From: Ehrlichia chaffeensis str. Arkansas
GTDB taxonomy: Bacteria > Pseudomonadota > Alphaproteobacteria > Rickettsiales > Anaplasmataceae
Assembly: GCF_000013145.1 (NCBI RefSeq)
Contig: NC_007799.1
Location: 310,001-374,000, forward strand
DNA: 64,000 nucleotides
Direction: 5' to 3'
In this document: positions 18,478 to 28,245 of the stretch, piece after piece
How the letters are laid out: each line of letters starts with the position of its first letter
Numbering within the stretch: position 1 is the stretch's first letter
Program-made: the position numbers and the translations under genes
Notes under the pieces: generated by a model
Told to the model about the DNA's origin: nothing
The model's input: only the letters and a program-made list of their open reading frames with translations
Database searches by the model: none

Positions 18478-19893
18478 ATGGCACAGAATTTTGAAATGTC
18501 CAAAGAAAGATTGTATATTTCTGAAGTATTGGTTGTTGATGATGAAGTTGATATTAGGAATTTAATAAAGGATATATTAAGTGATGATAATTATGTCACA
18601 AAATTAGCAGTTGATGGGTTGTCTGCTATTAAGATGGCTTATGAGAAAGAACCAGATGTTGTTTTACTAGATATATGGTTAAAAGGATCAGATATTGATG
18701 GGTTAAGTGTTTTAGAGAAACTAAAGGAAAGGTATCCATATTTACCTGTGATTATGATTAGTGGACATGGTAATATTGCTACTGCTGTGAAGTCTTTGCA
18801 CATGGGAGCTTATGATTATATAGAGAAACCTTTTACAGAAGGTAGATTAAAGTTAGTAGTTAAGAGAGCGATAGAATCTGGTAGATTGCGTAGAGAAAAT
18901 GACGAATTAAAATCAACATTTGAAGATTACGAAATAGTTGGCAACTCTCCTGTAATAAAAAATCTAAGGAGTATGATTAATAAAGCTGCTACAACGTCCA
19001 GTCGCATTTTAATCACTGGATCGCCTGGCGTAGGAAAAGAAGTAGTTGCTAGATTAATACATAAAAAATCAAAAGGATATGATACACCGTTTATATCGAT
19101 GTATTCATCTATGTTGCCTGCAAATAATTACTTAGTTAATATATTTGGTAGTGAGGAAAGCAGTAACATTTTGTCTCATAGGGTACCACCTCATATTGGC
19201 ATAATAGAACAAGCAAATCATGGAACACTCTTTATAGATGAGGTTACAGATTTAAGATATGATACTCAGTTACGATTACTTAGGTTATTGCAAGAAGGAA
19301 AAATATACAGAGAGAATAGCAAAATTCCTGTAAGTGTAGATGTGAGGATTATTGTTTCATCTTCAAAAGATATAGAAAATGAAGTAAGAGCTGGGAAGTT
19401 TTGTGAGGATTTATATTATAGATTGAATGTTCTTCCAATTAGAGTACCGTCTCTAGTAGAGTATTGTACTGATATTCCAGAGCTGTGTAGATATTTTATG
19501 AGTAGCATATGTAAGAAAATAGGATTGTGTACACATATATTGAGTGATGAAGCTTTAATAGCGATGCAATCTTATGAATGGCCAGGTAACTTACGTCAAT
19601 TACGTAATGTTATAGAGTGGATATTAATTATGAAATCTCCTAAAGAAATTATTACTGCAAAAGATTTGCCGGTAGATATAGTATCGAATTCTCCTATCAA
19701 TGATGTTCTGAGTGCTAAAGTCATATCTGTTCCTCTTCGCCAAGCACGTGAGGAGTTTGAAAGACAGTATTTGAAAACTCAGTTGTCACGTTTTGGAGGT
19801 AATGTGTCAAAAACTGCTGAATTTGTTGGTATGGAGCGTTCCGCACTTCATCGCAAATTGAAAGTTTTAGGATTGTGTAGTATATCTGAGTAA
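18478..19893 (+). CDS. ntrX: NtrX-type response regulator without the GAFTGA loop
   Basis: Response regulator of the NtrY-NtrX pair. The receiver domain (residues about 15-130) has the acidic pocket VVDDE and phospho-acceptor Asp65 in VVLLDIWL, followed by conserved Ser/Thr and Lys (MISGHG, IEKPF). The AAA+ domain has Walker A GSPGVGKE and Walker B GTLFIDEV. The C-terminal Fis-type helix-turn-helix is NVSKTAEFVGMERSALHRKL. The sigma-54 contact loop GAFTGA, expected after NIFG, is replaced by unrelated residues (SEESSNILSHR), so it probably acts as a conventional DNA-binding regulator. The length is 471 aa. TAGGT precedes the ATG. Confidence 0.93.
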   Translation: MAQNFEMSKERLYISEVLVVDDEVDIRNLIKDILSDDNYVTKLAVDGLSAIKMAYEKEPDVVLLDIWLKGSDIDGLSVLEKLKERYPYLPVIMISGHGNIATAVKSLHMGAYDYIEKPFTEGRLKLVVKRAIESGRLRRENDELKSTFEDYEIVGNSPVIKNLRSMINKAATTSSRILITGSPGVGKEVVARLIHKKSKGYDTPFISMYSSMLPANNYLVNIFGSEESSNILSHRVPPHIGIIEQANHGTLFIDEVTDLRYDTQLRLLRLLQEGKIYRENSKIPVSVDVRIIVSSSKDIENEVRAGKFCEDLYYRLNVLPIRVPSLVEYCTDIPELCRYFMSSICKKIGLCTHILSDEALIAMQSYEWPGNLRQLRNVIEWILIMKSPKEIITAKDLPVDIVSNSPINDVLSAKVISVPLRQAREEFERQYLKTQLSRFGGNVSKTAEFVGMERSALHRKLKVLGLCSISE

Positions 19894-19943
19894 CTTATAT
19901 TATGTGATGTTAGAATTAGTTTTTTAACTGTGTATGTGTTGTT

Positions 19944-20168
19944 TTAATTAAGACGATAAGTTATATATAACCAAGAATACTGCATCTTATAGTGTAGCTT
20001 ATTAAATAATTTGTGTAGTTTTTTACTAGTTTCTAAAATTAGTATGTCATAGCTGATATTATTTTCAGTGATGTTCTTACGCCGAAGATAAGTATACAAA
20101 TATGTAATTTTATTAGTCATGTGTTTTTTATCTAAAATATGCATTCTGTTTTTATAATAGCTTAGCAC
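19944..20168 (-). CDS. Small hypothetical protein, possibly a YraN-like remnant
   Basis: A 74-aa frame starting with GTG 10 bp after the gpsA stop on the same strand. It is basic and rich in Tyr, Lys and Leu. The stretch KITYLYTYLRRKN followed by ISYDILIL loosely resembles the C-terminal half of YraN/UPF0102 nuclease-like proteins, but the catalytic GEID part is missing. It may be a real small gene, a decayed gene or a chance frame. The position directly behind gpsA is the main argument for it. Confidence 0.3.
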   Translation of the reverse strand: MLSYYKNRMHILDKKHMTNKITYLYTYLRRKNITENNISYDILILETSKKLHKLFNKLHYKMQYSWLYITYRLN

Positions 20169-20178
20169 AAGTTGAGTG

Positions 20179-21159
20179 TTATAATATGTCTGATATTGTT
20201 TTCTCTAACGGTATATTTTTATAAAGTAAGTTATATATAGATGTACAAATAGGTAATTCTATATTAAGTTCTTTTGCTAGTGATATTAATGGTTTTACAG
20301 TACTAACACCTTCTATAATTTTTGAGTTATTATTTAACATTTTATTTATATCTGCACCCTGGCCTATTGTTATTCCAAAAGACATATTCCGGGAATGTGC
20401 TGTTGTACAAGTTAATATCAAATCACCTAGGCACGATGGACCAATTAAAGTTGAGAGGTTAATGTTCTGGTTTTTTGCAGCATACAAAGTCTTTATTTCT
20501 TCCATTCCTTTAGTTATAACAGTGGCTATAGCATTGTTTCCTAGGTTCTTGCCTGTTACTATCCCGCAGGCAATTGCGATGATGTTTTTCAATGCGGCTC
20601 CAATTTGTACCCCTAATATGTCTTGGCTATAGATTATTTTAAACGTCTTGTTGCTTATCTTTTGTGCTATTGATGTACCTAAAGATTCATTTTCTCCTGC
20701 AAGCACTATGGTGCATGGAAGATCTTCTGCAATTTCTTTTGCGAAGCTTGGTCCAGATAGTATGAATGCTGGATTGTTTGGTAAGATTTCTTTCACTATT
20801 TCACTTGGGAATTTGAGAGATATATTTTCGATTCCTTTACTGCAAATTAGTAGAGGTGTTTTTTCAAATATATGTTGTTTGTCTTGTATAGACAGACATA
20901 ATGTACGTAATTGTTGTGTAGGTACTGCTAAAATAATACAAGTGCTATAATCTGATAGTACTTCATCTATGTTACTGCTTACAATTATATTTTCTGGTAA
21001 TTTGCACGTTGGCAAGTATTTAAGATTTTTACGATTAATTGCTATAGATTGCATATCTGTATGATTGCGCCCCCATAGGTTGACTGATGTACTATTAGAA
21101 GATAATGCAAATGCTATTGCTGTACCAAATGATCCTGCACCTAAAATAGTGGTTTTCAT
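20179..21159 (-). CDS. gpsA: NAD(P)-dependent glycerol-3-phosphate dehydrogenase
   Basis: Reduces dihydroxyacetone phosphate to sn-glycerol-3-phosphate for phospholipid synthesis. The Rossmann motif [10 protein letters not shown] is at residues 7-16 with LWGR after the second strand. GPSFAKEIA and [16 protein letters not shown] carry the catalytic Lys region, and [19 protein letters not shown] is the C-terminal substrate site. The length of 326 aa is normal. It is divergent from xerC. Confidence 0.96.
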   Translation of the reverse strand: MKTTILGAGSFGTAIAFALSSNSTSVNLWGRNHTDMQSIAINRKNLKYLPTCKLPENIIVSSNIDEVLSDYSTCIILAVPTQQLRTLCLSIQDKQHIFEKTPLLICSKGIENISLKFPSEIVKEILPNNPAFILSGPSFAKEIAEDLPCTIVLAGENESLGTSIAQKISNKTFKIIYSQDILGVQIGAALKNIIAIACGIVTGKNLGNNAIATVITKGMEEIKTLYAAKNQNINLSTLIGPSCLGDLILTCTTAHSRNMSFGITIGQGADINKMLNNNSKIIEGVSTVKPLISLAKELNIELPICTSIYNLLYKNIPLEKTISDIL

Positions 21160-21350
21160 TTTTTTGTCTACTTATAAAGAACTTAGTTAGAGGCGATTAT
21201 ATATTATATATTATGTGGTGTTAAGAACTGAATTGGGGGTTAATTTATAATATTGGTAATAAACATTTAAAATATTAGCAGGGATAATTTAATATTCTAC
21301 ATTTTGTGTTTTTATAATTTGCGTCTATTATAGGTTAAAATTTTTAGCAT

Positions 21351-22286
21351 ATGAAAGATCAAAAGCTGTGTATTGTTGTAAATGAATGGGTGTCTTGGAT
21401 AAAAAAAGAAAGAAGATATGCGACTAATACTGTTGATTCTTATCTAAGAGATGTTAATAAGTTTATTGAGTTTTTGTATATGTGTGTTTTGCGTCCTGTT
21501 ACTTTAGAGGATATTATTGGTGTAAAAGTTGCAGATTTAAGGAAATGGTTTGCATTTAGATACCAGGCTAATATAGAAGCTGTAACAAATGCAAGATCTT
21601 TGTCAGCATTGAAAAATTTTTTTCGGTATTTGTCACGTACTTATAATATAGATGGTCAAGCAGTGTTTTGTTTATCTAGACCAAAACTTAAAAGTACTTT
21701 ACCTAGAACATTAACTCAATCTCACATTCAAAAAATAATAGATTATTATGCGTTATTAGATACCGATTGGATAGTCAAGCGTGATTTTGCACTAATTGTG
21801 CTCCTCTATGGATGTGGTTTGAGAATTAGTGAGGCAGTGAATTTAAAGTTTCAGAATATTAGAAGAGAGGAGCTTTTAATTATTGGGAAAAGAAGTAAGG
21901 AAAGGATCTTACCTATTTTGCCTATAGTACGTCAAAGTTTAGATGAGTATGTAAGGTGTTGTCCATATCATATGGAATTGAACTCAGTTAAAAATGAATA
22001 TGTTTTTGTAGGAGTTAGAGGCAAAAAACTTAAAAGGACTTATTTTGCAAATAGAATACAAAAGATTTGTAAAGAAATAGGGTTGCCTGATGTTATAACT
22101 CCTCATGCATTTCGTCATAGTTTTGCAACACATTTATTTCTAGGTGGTGCGGATATTAGATCAATACAAGAATTGTTAGGCCATGCTAATTTATCAACTA
22201 CGCAAATTTATACTCATTTAGATCATAAAAGTGTTATAGATCATTATAAGAATTTCCATCCTCAAGTTATAAAAAAGAATAGTTGA
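21351..22286 (+). CDS. xerC: Tyrosine recombinase XerC
   Basis: Chromosome-dimer resolvase subunit acting at dif with XerD. The N-terminal SAM-like core-binding domain spans about residues 10-95 (NARSLSALKNFFRYL). The catalytic domain shows Arg in GCGLRISEAVNL, Lys in the GKRSKERILP hairpin, HAFRHSFATH with the His-Arg pair, LLGHANLSTTQIYTH with the last His, and the Tyr nucleophile. The W-x-x-RD-A start of the catalytic domain and the final HP favour XerC over XerD. The length is 311 aa. No dif site is recognisable nearby. Confidence 0.88.
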   Translation: MKDQKLCIVVNEWVSWIKKERRYATNTVDSYLRDVNKFIEFLYMCVLRPVTLEDIIGVKVADLRKWFAFRYQANIEAVTNARSLSALKNFFRYLSRTYNIDGQAVFCLSRPKLKSTLPRTLTQSHIQKIIDYYALLDTDWIVKRDFALIVLLYGCGLRISEAVNLKFQNIRREELLIIGKRSKERILPILPIVRQSLDEYVRCCPYHMELNSVKNEYVFVGVRGKKLKRTYFANRIQKICKEIGLPDVITPHAFRHSFATHLFLGGADIRSIQELLGHANLSTTQIYTHLDHKSVIDHYKNFHPQVIKKNS

Positions 22287-22433
22287 TAAGTACAAGTCGA
22301 GAAATGAGAGTATGGTTTTGATAAAAGTGATTATGGAACAAGTTTTTTCTGTATCTTATATTAGTAATAAAATGCGTTACATTGTTTAGTTTATGTAGTT
22401 TAGTTATATGCTTGGTATTACTAACATAAATTT

Positions 22434-23008
22434 GTTATTTAGAATTAATGTGTTTTAATCATTAGTATTTTTAATGTTTGACACAATACTTATTAAGATA
22501 TTGCATAATCTTCTGTATATTTTCATGTGATATTGTCAGTTTTACATGTCAGATCTTTTTAAAGTTGATACAATTGCGTTATTTAGAATTAATGTGTTTT
22601 AATCATTAGTATTTTTAATGTTTGGCACAATACTTATTAAAATATTGCATAATCTTCTGTATATTTTCATGTAGTATTGTCAATTTTATATGTCAGATCT
22701 TTTTAAAGTTGATACAATTGCGTTATTTAGAATTAATGTGTTTTAATCATTAGTATTTTTAATGTTTGGCACAATACTTATTAAAATATTGCATAATCTT
22801 CTGTATATTTTCATGTAGTATTGTCAATTTTATATGTCAGATCTTTTTAAAGTTGATACGATTGCGTTATTTAGAATTAATGTGTTTTAATCGTTAGTAT
22901 TTTTAATATTTGACACAATACTTATTAAAATATTGCATAATCTTCTGTATATTTTCATGTAGTATTGTCAATTTTATATATCAGACCTTTAAAAGTTGAT
23001 ACAATTGT
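22434..23008. repeat. Tandem array, four copies of a 144-bp unit, abutting purM
   Basis: Copies begin at 22434, 22578, 22722 and 22866 with gttatttagaatta and are nearly identical; the last has a 1-bp deletion near its end. The array stops two bases before the purM stop codon. Each unit holds a segment (first bases at 22490, 22634, 22778, 22922) that is a decayed copy of the purM 3' end. Read on the minus strand, the second copy reads K-I-x-x-x-T-x-x-x-T-E-D-x-x-I-F against the true purM tail and ends in TAA at the same place. About 38 of 54 bases match by hand count. Confidence 0.93.
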
Positions 23009-23010
23009 AT

Positions 23011-24039
23011 TTATTTGAATATTACTTGATCTTCAGTATTTCTTTCTGTGATTTCTCCAATTTTGTATACAACTTCATCTGTAACTTTGAGGAGTGACAA
23101 TACTTGATCTTCATTTTCTTGTGAAGTGACCAGTATCATACCAATACCACAATTGAATGTTTTGAGTAGTTCTGTTTGCTGTATTTGTACTTCAGTATTA
23201 AGCCAATGAAATATTTCTGGCATTTTCCAAGAACTTAAGTCAATAGTTGCTGACAAATGGCTAGGAATAATACGTGGTATGTTATATGTGAATCCTCCTC
23301 CAGTAATATGAGCTAAACCATTCACTAATGGAATAGTAGATAATAAAGATTTTACATAGATGCGTGTAGGCGTCAGCAAATAGTTTGCCCATGTTTGATT
23401 AGACCAAGGACATACATCATGATAGTTAATTTTATTGTCACTGATAATTTTTCTGATTAGTGAAAAACCATTGGAATGTAATCCACTTGAAGCTAAGCCA
23501 AGTATTTTATCTCCAACTTTAATATTATGACTTTTTGGTAAAATGTTGTCTGCTTCGATAATGCCTACTGCAAAACCAGCTAAATCATATTTATTGTCAC
23601 TGTACATTCCAGGCATTTCAGCGGTTTCTCCACCTATTAATGCTACATTTGCTTTTTTACATCCTACTGCTATGCTATTAATGATTTCTAAAGCAGTATC
23701 ATGGTTTACTTTACCTGTTGCAAAATAATCTAGGAAAAATAATGGTTCTGCTCCCTGTGCTAAAACATCATTAACACACATTGCTACGAGATCTATACCA
23801 ATAGTTTTATGATTATCTACTCCTTGTGCAATACATAACTTTGTGCCAACTCCATCAGTTGAAGATACTAGGACGGGTTTGTTGTATTCTTTTATTCTTG
23901 ATATGTCAAAAAGTGCTCCAAAGGACCCTATACTGTCAACTACCCCTGGTATAGATGTTGATGATGCAATTGGTTTTATTTTTTCTACTAGACTGTTTCC
24001 AGATTCAATATTGACACCAGCGCTTGAGTATGTTTTCAT
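23011..24039 (-). CDS. purM: Phosphoribosylformylglycinamidine cyclo-ligase (AIR synthetase)
   Basis: Closes the imidazole ring using ATP, the fifth step of purine synthesis. YSSAGVNIESGN at the N-terminus, STDGVGTKL, the catalytic-site stretch GIDLVAMCVNDVLAQGAEPLFFLDYFATG, IGGETAEMPGMY and ASSGLHSNGFSLIR, and C-terminal HITGGGFTYNIPRI are all family signatures. The length of 342 aa is normal. Its 3' end borders the 144-bp array that contains decayed copies of its last 17-18 codons. Other pur genes lie elsewhere in the window, so the pathway is not an operon. Confidence 0.96.
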   Translation of the reverse strand: MKTYSSAGVNIESGNSLVEKIKPIASSTSIPGVVDSIGSFGALFDISRIKEYNKPVLVSSTDGVGTKLCIAQGVDNHKTIGIDLVAMCVNDVLAQGAEPLFFLDYFATGKVNHDTALEIINSIAVGCKKANVALIGGETAEMPGMYSDNKYDLAGFAVGIIEADNILPKSHNIKVGDKILGLASSGLHSNGFSLIRKIISDNKINYHDVCPWSNQTWANYLLTPTRIYVKSLLSTIPLVNGLAHITGGGFTYNIPRIIPSHLSATIDLSSWKMPEIFHWLNTEVQIQQTELLKTFNCGIGMILVTSQENEDQVLSLLKVTDEVVYKIGEITERNTEDQVIFK

Positions 24040-24193
24040 AAATGCCTTACTTTGTGAAACTCATTTTTACACTTAATTAACAGCATAGCATTAAATATTT
24101 GAACTTCATATAAAAAATTGTTTACTAATTAGTGAGATTATTTTTTTTTGATATATTAAAATTGGAAAACGTGATGTTGAATATAGGGTTTTT

Positions 24194-24826
24194 ATGCAAA
24201 ATAGTGATATTTTATCAAATATAGAATTAGTATCTGCAAGGCTGTTACATGATCTTGCAGGATCTGTAGGAGCAATAGTAAATTATATAGAATGTTTGAG
24301 TGAAGATGAAAGTGTATCTGAAGATATGGTACCTTTACTTTCTGATGCGGCTAATGATGTAATGAATAAGTTTAAGTTATTGAAGCAAGCTTATAGTATT
24401 TCTGATGATAATGGTGATTTTAATACTACTGAACATAATATAAAAAATTATCTAAAAAGAAAAAAAATCGTTCTTGAGTGGGATATTAATGCACAAATTT
24501 TTGATGTTGAATTGGTTGAGAAAATCAATAAGTTACTTATTAATGTAACTATGATATTAATGTTCTTTATGATAAATGGAACTAAAGTGAAAGTTGTATT
24601 ATCTAAATCAAATAATAATGATTTTTTGATAGAAATAATAGCTTTTGCACAAAAAATAGAAATACATGAGAGTATTCAAAGTATTCTTGATGGAGATATG
24701 TTTAATCAGGAGTTAAATACAAAAAATGTTCAAGTAAATTTTCTGATGATGCTTTTAAAGAGTTATAATGCAAAAATGACATATGAAATACAGGATACTA
24801 TATTTAAATTTTCTATATTTATTTAG
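24194..24826 (+). CDS. chpT: Histidine phosphotransferase ChpT-like protein
   Basis: A 210-aa protein whose N-terminal helix hairpin carries SARLLHDLAGSVGAIVNYIE. This is the HPT motif of the alphaproteobacterial ChpT family, with His19 as the likely phosphorylated residue. The C-terminal part has the predicted shape of a degenerate GHKL ATPase domain, as in Caulobacter ChpT, where phosphate passes from CckA to CtrA and CpdR. No kinase or CtrA gene is next to it. Agggt before the ATG supports the start. The family assignment rests on the motif and on the overall length. Confidence 0.82.
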   Translation: MQNSDILSNIELVSARLLHDLAGSVGAIVNYIECLSEDESVSEDMVPLLSDAANDVMNKFKLLKQAYSISDDNGDFNTTEHNIKNYLKRKKIVLEWDINAQIFDVELVEKINKLLINVTMILMFFMINGTKVKVVLSKSNNNDFLIEIIAFAQKIEIHESIQSILDGDMFNQELNTKNVQVNFLMMLLKSYNAKMTYEIQDTIFKFSIFI

Positions 24827-24972
24827 TGATAAACTTACTGTTAGTACATTAGGCATTTGTGCAGTATTTATGTAAGTTATGGTAACTTTGGGGTACAGTT
24901 TATCTTTGTAAAATATAGAAAAACTATAAAAGTAAGGTATCAGCTACTAAATGAAAAATTTAGTAAGTGTAT

Positions 24973-25857
24973 TTATGAAATGTTAGTACTTTTAATTGTG
25001 CCTCCACCTGCTTCTTGTTGTGCAATAAATAGTACATTACTTATATTTGTTAAGAGTTGTACTGAGTCAATTTCGTTATACATTTGAGCATAGCCTACTG
25101 AGATCTTTGCATGTGAATCTTGAAGGTTATTGTTAATGTTCTTATGTATTCTAGATATTGCTGAATATGCATGTTCAGATTTACATCCTAATAAAATACA
25201 AATAATCTTATGGTTCCCTATATACCCAATTATATCACTTTCTCTAATGTTTTTATGTAATAAATTAATAGTTTGTTGTGTTAAAGAGTCTATATTGGAG
25301 CTATTATGTGGTGGGTCTAGTTGTATCATACTTATAACGGCATGTGTATTATATTTATGGAGAAAATCTAATATGATCTGTACTTCTGTCTTTGTGGATG
25401 CTTCATCCATTATATTAAAAGTAGGGTGCATATTGTATTTTGTATTGAAAATTACTGATTCTTTAAATATATCCAACTTTTGTGATATGCTAATATCTCG
25501 TATTAGGATTTCATAGTTTATTATATCTTGATTAGAAGCTATGACTCTAAAAACTTTTGGTGTGACTGGTATTGCTTTGTTATTTTTCCCAATAAAAGAA
25601 CAATTGCGTGTTTTTGATAAAATGTCAAATAAGTCAGTTCCATCACTTGTATATTCTAAATAGCTATTTATATTTTCCACAATATTTTTATGTAGTATGG
25701 TTGATAATGGTTTATTAGAAAGTTCTTCTACTGTATATTCTAAGAGTATTTCTGCTGGTTTATTCAGGTTAGAAATTGTTAAATTTTGCAAAGTGTTGTT
25801 TTGTTGTACTGATATTACAGAGTCATCAGATCTTCTTGCAACCACGAAGTGATTCAT
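24973..25857 (-). CDS. PAS protein with a degenerate GGDEF-like domain
   Basis: A 294-aa soluble protein. Residues about 24-124 form a PAS fold (ISNLNKPAEILLEYTVEEL, FRVIASNQDIINYEILIRDIS). After a linker, residues about 165-290 show the strand-helix pattern of a GGDEF domain (HAVISMIQLD, LLHKNIRESDIIGYIGNHKIICIL, ISRIHKNINNNL, AKISVGYAQMY). The GG[DE]EF signature itself is replaced by GYIGNHK near residues 211-217, so diguanylate cyclase activity is not expected. It could bind nucleotide or act as a signalling partner. It lies next to chpT in convergent orientation, 146 bp apart. Confidence 0.72.
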   Translation of the reverse strand: MNHFVVARRSDDSVISVQQNNTLQNLTISNLNKPAEILLEYTVEELSNKPLSTILHKNIVENINSYLEYTSDGTDLFDILSKTRNCSFIGKNNKAIPVTPKVFRVIASNQDIINYEILIRDISISQKLDIFKESVIFNTKYNMHPTFNIMDEASTKTEVQIILDFLHKYNTHAVISMIQLDPPHNSSNIDSLTQQTINLLHKNIRESDIIGYIGNHKIICILLGCKSEHAYSAISRIHKNINNNLQDSHAKISVGYAQMYNEIDSVQLLTNISNVLFIAQQEAGGGTIKSTNIS

Positions 25858-26273
25858 GTTTTTCTCGTTTTATCAATTAAACATTGCATTAAAATCTGTT
25901 TGTTGTCCCATTTGTATAAAAATTTTTCTTTGTTATTTTATTCATGATTTGTAGTTAATGAATTATTCATAAGGTATTTTTATTACATAATGAGTTCTGG
26001 TATGTTTTTTATTATGTAATTATTTAAATATTTATATGGGTATAGTTTAGAAAAAGTTAGGATATAGCTTATTATTTTGGTGGGTAGGACTAATATAGAA
26101 ATGAGATGAGCCTTGCATGCTGTACTCTTCTTGTGAGTTTTAAGATTTATTTTTAAATAGGACTGCTTAATATGAAATCGATCAAATGTGTTAAAAATTA
26201 CGTGTATTGGGTCTATCTAATTAACCCTAATAAATACTCGTTGTATTAAAAATGTTGTGTTATGGTTGACATA
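25858..26273. other. Intergenic region between the PAS gene and rsfS
   Basis: 416 bp upstream of the PAS gene. The part around 26080-26140 is somewhat richer in GC than the rest, but no RNA fold, gene or repeat can be named. Confidence 0.35.
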
Positions 26274-26645
26274 TCACAATTTTTCATTTTCTTCATGTAC
26301 TTGAGAATTCCATAGATTTTCAAGTTGATAATATTCTCTTACTTCAGGTCTGAAGATATGTATTAATATGTTATAGCAGTTTATTACTACCCAGTTGCCA
26401 TCTTTTAAGCCTTCAATGGATAGTTTTTTATGAGGCTTAATTTCTTTCCTAATTCTTTCAGCTAGTGATTTAACATGGTAGCTTGATTCACCTGAAGCAA
26501 TTATTAAATGTTCTGCTAAGTTGCTTTTATTACTAATATTAATTGTAACAATGTTATTAGCTTTATGTTTATCAAGGATAAATACTATAAGCTCTTTTAG
26601 CTCTTCTGGAGAACTAAATGGTTTTTTAGATTTACTGAGATTCAT
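26274..26645 (-). CDS. rsfS: Ribosomal silencing factor RsfS
   Basis: Binds uL14 on the large ribosomal subunit and blocks subunit joining when nutrients are scarce. The 123-aa length and motifs fit: FILDKHKANNIVTINIS at the N-terminus, LIIASGESSYHVKSLAERI, IEGLKDGNWVVINCYNILIHIF, and REYYQLENLW at the C-terminus. Often found next to nadD or rlmH in other bacteria, but not so here. Confidence 0.93.
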   Translation of the reverse strand: MNLSKSKKPFSSPEELKELIVFILDKHKANNIVTINISNKSNLAEHLIIASGESSYHVKSLAERIRKEIKPHKKLSIEGLKDGNWVVINCYNILIHIFRPEVREYYQLENLWNSQVHEENEKL

Positions 26646-26853
26646 TTTACATCGTTCTTTAGTATACTATATCTATTGTATTACATATTGGATGTAATAC
26701 AAACAGTTAAAAAATGTTAAAAGAAATGTGTTTATGATAAAACTTGTCTATATTATTAACAGTTGCTAATGATGTAGTGGATTGTTAATTTTCTTAGAAG
26801 GTGATCTACAATATGTATAATATATTTCAGTAAATATGGAAGTTGGTTAACTT

Positions 26854-28161
26854 ATGAATATTAAAAGCGTGATATTATTTCTAAGTATTTTGCTTTATAG
26901 CAATGTATCATTTTGTCAAGATGGTTACATGATATTTAGAGATAGTGAAGTCGAGGCTGTAATAAAGAAAATAGCATTTCCAATATTTATTGCAGCTAAA
27001 ATTAATCCTGAGACTGTTAGAGTGTTTATTGTTAATGATAAAATGGTAAATGCTTATGTTGATGGTAATAATAATGATGTGTTTTTGAATTATGGGTTAT
27101 TTGAGTTTTCAAATGATCCTAGTGTACTTATTGGGGTTTTAGCCCATGAAGTTGGTCATATATCTCAAAAACATGTGTTATTCCGTAGAAGTAAAGTACA
27201 AAATTCTATGATTTTGTCTGGGATAGGATATGTTCTAGGTATTATTACTGCAATTACAGTAAATCCTGATATGGGACAGGCAATAGCACTTGCTACTAAT
27301 GATATTAGTAAAAAAATGTTTTTTCTTTATAGTCGTTTACAGGAGGCGTCTGCAGATCAATGTGCATTAAGATATTTAGATGAAGCTGGGTATAGCAACG
27401 ATGGATTAATTAAAATGTTTAAGCATTTTTATTCACTGGAAGCACAATATCGAGGAAATATTGATCAATACTTATTATCGCATCCTCTTAGTTATGATAG
27501 GCTGTTGCAAATACAAAATTATCGCAATCGTAATGAGGTTCATGGTTTTTCTGATGAAGATGTACAGAAATTTAAGCGAGTAGTAGAAAAAATTAATGCG
27601 TTTTTTAACCCAGTAGAACGTTTGGTTAATGATAAAAATGATATAAATCAATTATCTCCATACATACAATCTATTATTTTTTATAAGCAATCTGATGTTT
27701 CAAAAGCCTTAGAAAAACTTGATAATCTAATACTACAATCCCCTGAAGATCCTTATCTTTATGAGCTGAAAGCACAAATTTTGTATAAGGCAGGTGACAT
27801 TAAAAAGTCTGTAGAAAATTATAAATTAGCGCTTAAGTTTTCTTTCGATGATGTTTTAATAAAACTTGAAACATCACAAGCTTTGTTATTGTATGATCAG
27901 AAGGAAGCAGTAAATTATTTGGAACAAGTGACATACCAAGAACCAGATAATGTTTTTGCTTGGAAGCAATTGGCTGTAGCTTATGGTAAAATAGGGGATT
28001 TGGGAATGTCGTATTTTTCACTGGCAAATAAATCTTTTTTTGAAAATAATAGAAGAGATTTTGATAAATACTTTAGCTTAGCAAGAAAGTATTTACCAAA
28101 AGATAGCGTACACTTAGAACGTATGCGTGATCTAAGGATAAATTTATTAAGTAATACATAA
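26854..28161 (+). CDS. Exported M48 metalloprotease with TPR repeats (BepA-like)
   Basis: A 435-aa periplasmic protease. It begins with a cleavable signal peptide (about 21 residues ending SFC/QDG). The zinc motif HEVGH is at residues 98-102, with the third ligand Glu in EASADQCALRYLDEAG about 70 residues later. A membrane-dipping hydrophobic stretch (SGIGYVLGIITAITV) lies between them. The C-terminal half (about 265-420) has TPR-type helices (PYLYELKAQILYKAGDIKKSVENYKLAL). BepA and related proteins check and degrade stalled outer-membrane proteins. It is the only protease of this kind in the window. Confidence 0.9.
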   Translation: MNIKSVILFLSILLYSNVSFCQDGYMIFRDSEVEAVIKKIAFPIFIAAKINPETVRVFIVNDKMVNAYVDGNNNDVFLNYGLFEFSNDPSVLIGVLAHEVGHISQKHVLFRRSKVQNSMILSGIGYVLGIITAITVNPDMGQAIALATNDISKKMFFLYSRLQEASADQCALRYLDEAGYSNDGLIKMFKHFYSLEAQYRGNIDQYLLSHPLSYDRLLQIQNYRNRNEVHGFSDEDVQKFKRVVEKINAFFNPVERLVNDKNDINQLSPYIQSIIFYKQSDVSKALEKLDNLILQSPEDPYLYELKAQILYKAGDIKKSVENYKLALKFSFDDVLIKLETSQALLLYDQKEAVNYLEQVTYQEPDNVFAWKQLAVAYGKIGDLGMSYFSLANKSFFENNRRDFDKYFSLARKYLPKDSVHLERMRDLRINLLSNT

Positions 28162-28245
28162 GTTATTTAAATTACTAATAATATTATTTATATTTTAATA
28201 AATATGTAGTAGTTTATTACCTTATGCTAAGGTGTGGTAATTTTA

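Noticed and set aside
22434-23008. CRISPR-like array
   Set aside because: The units are directly adjacent 144-bp copies with no unique spacers, and no cas gene is in the window.
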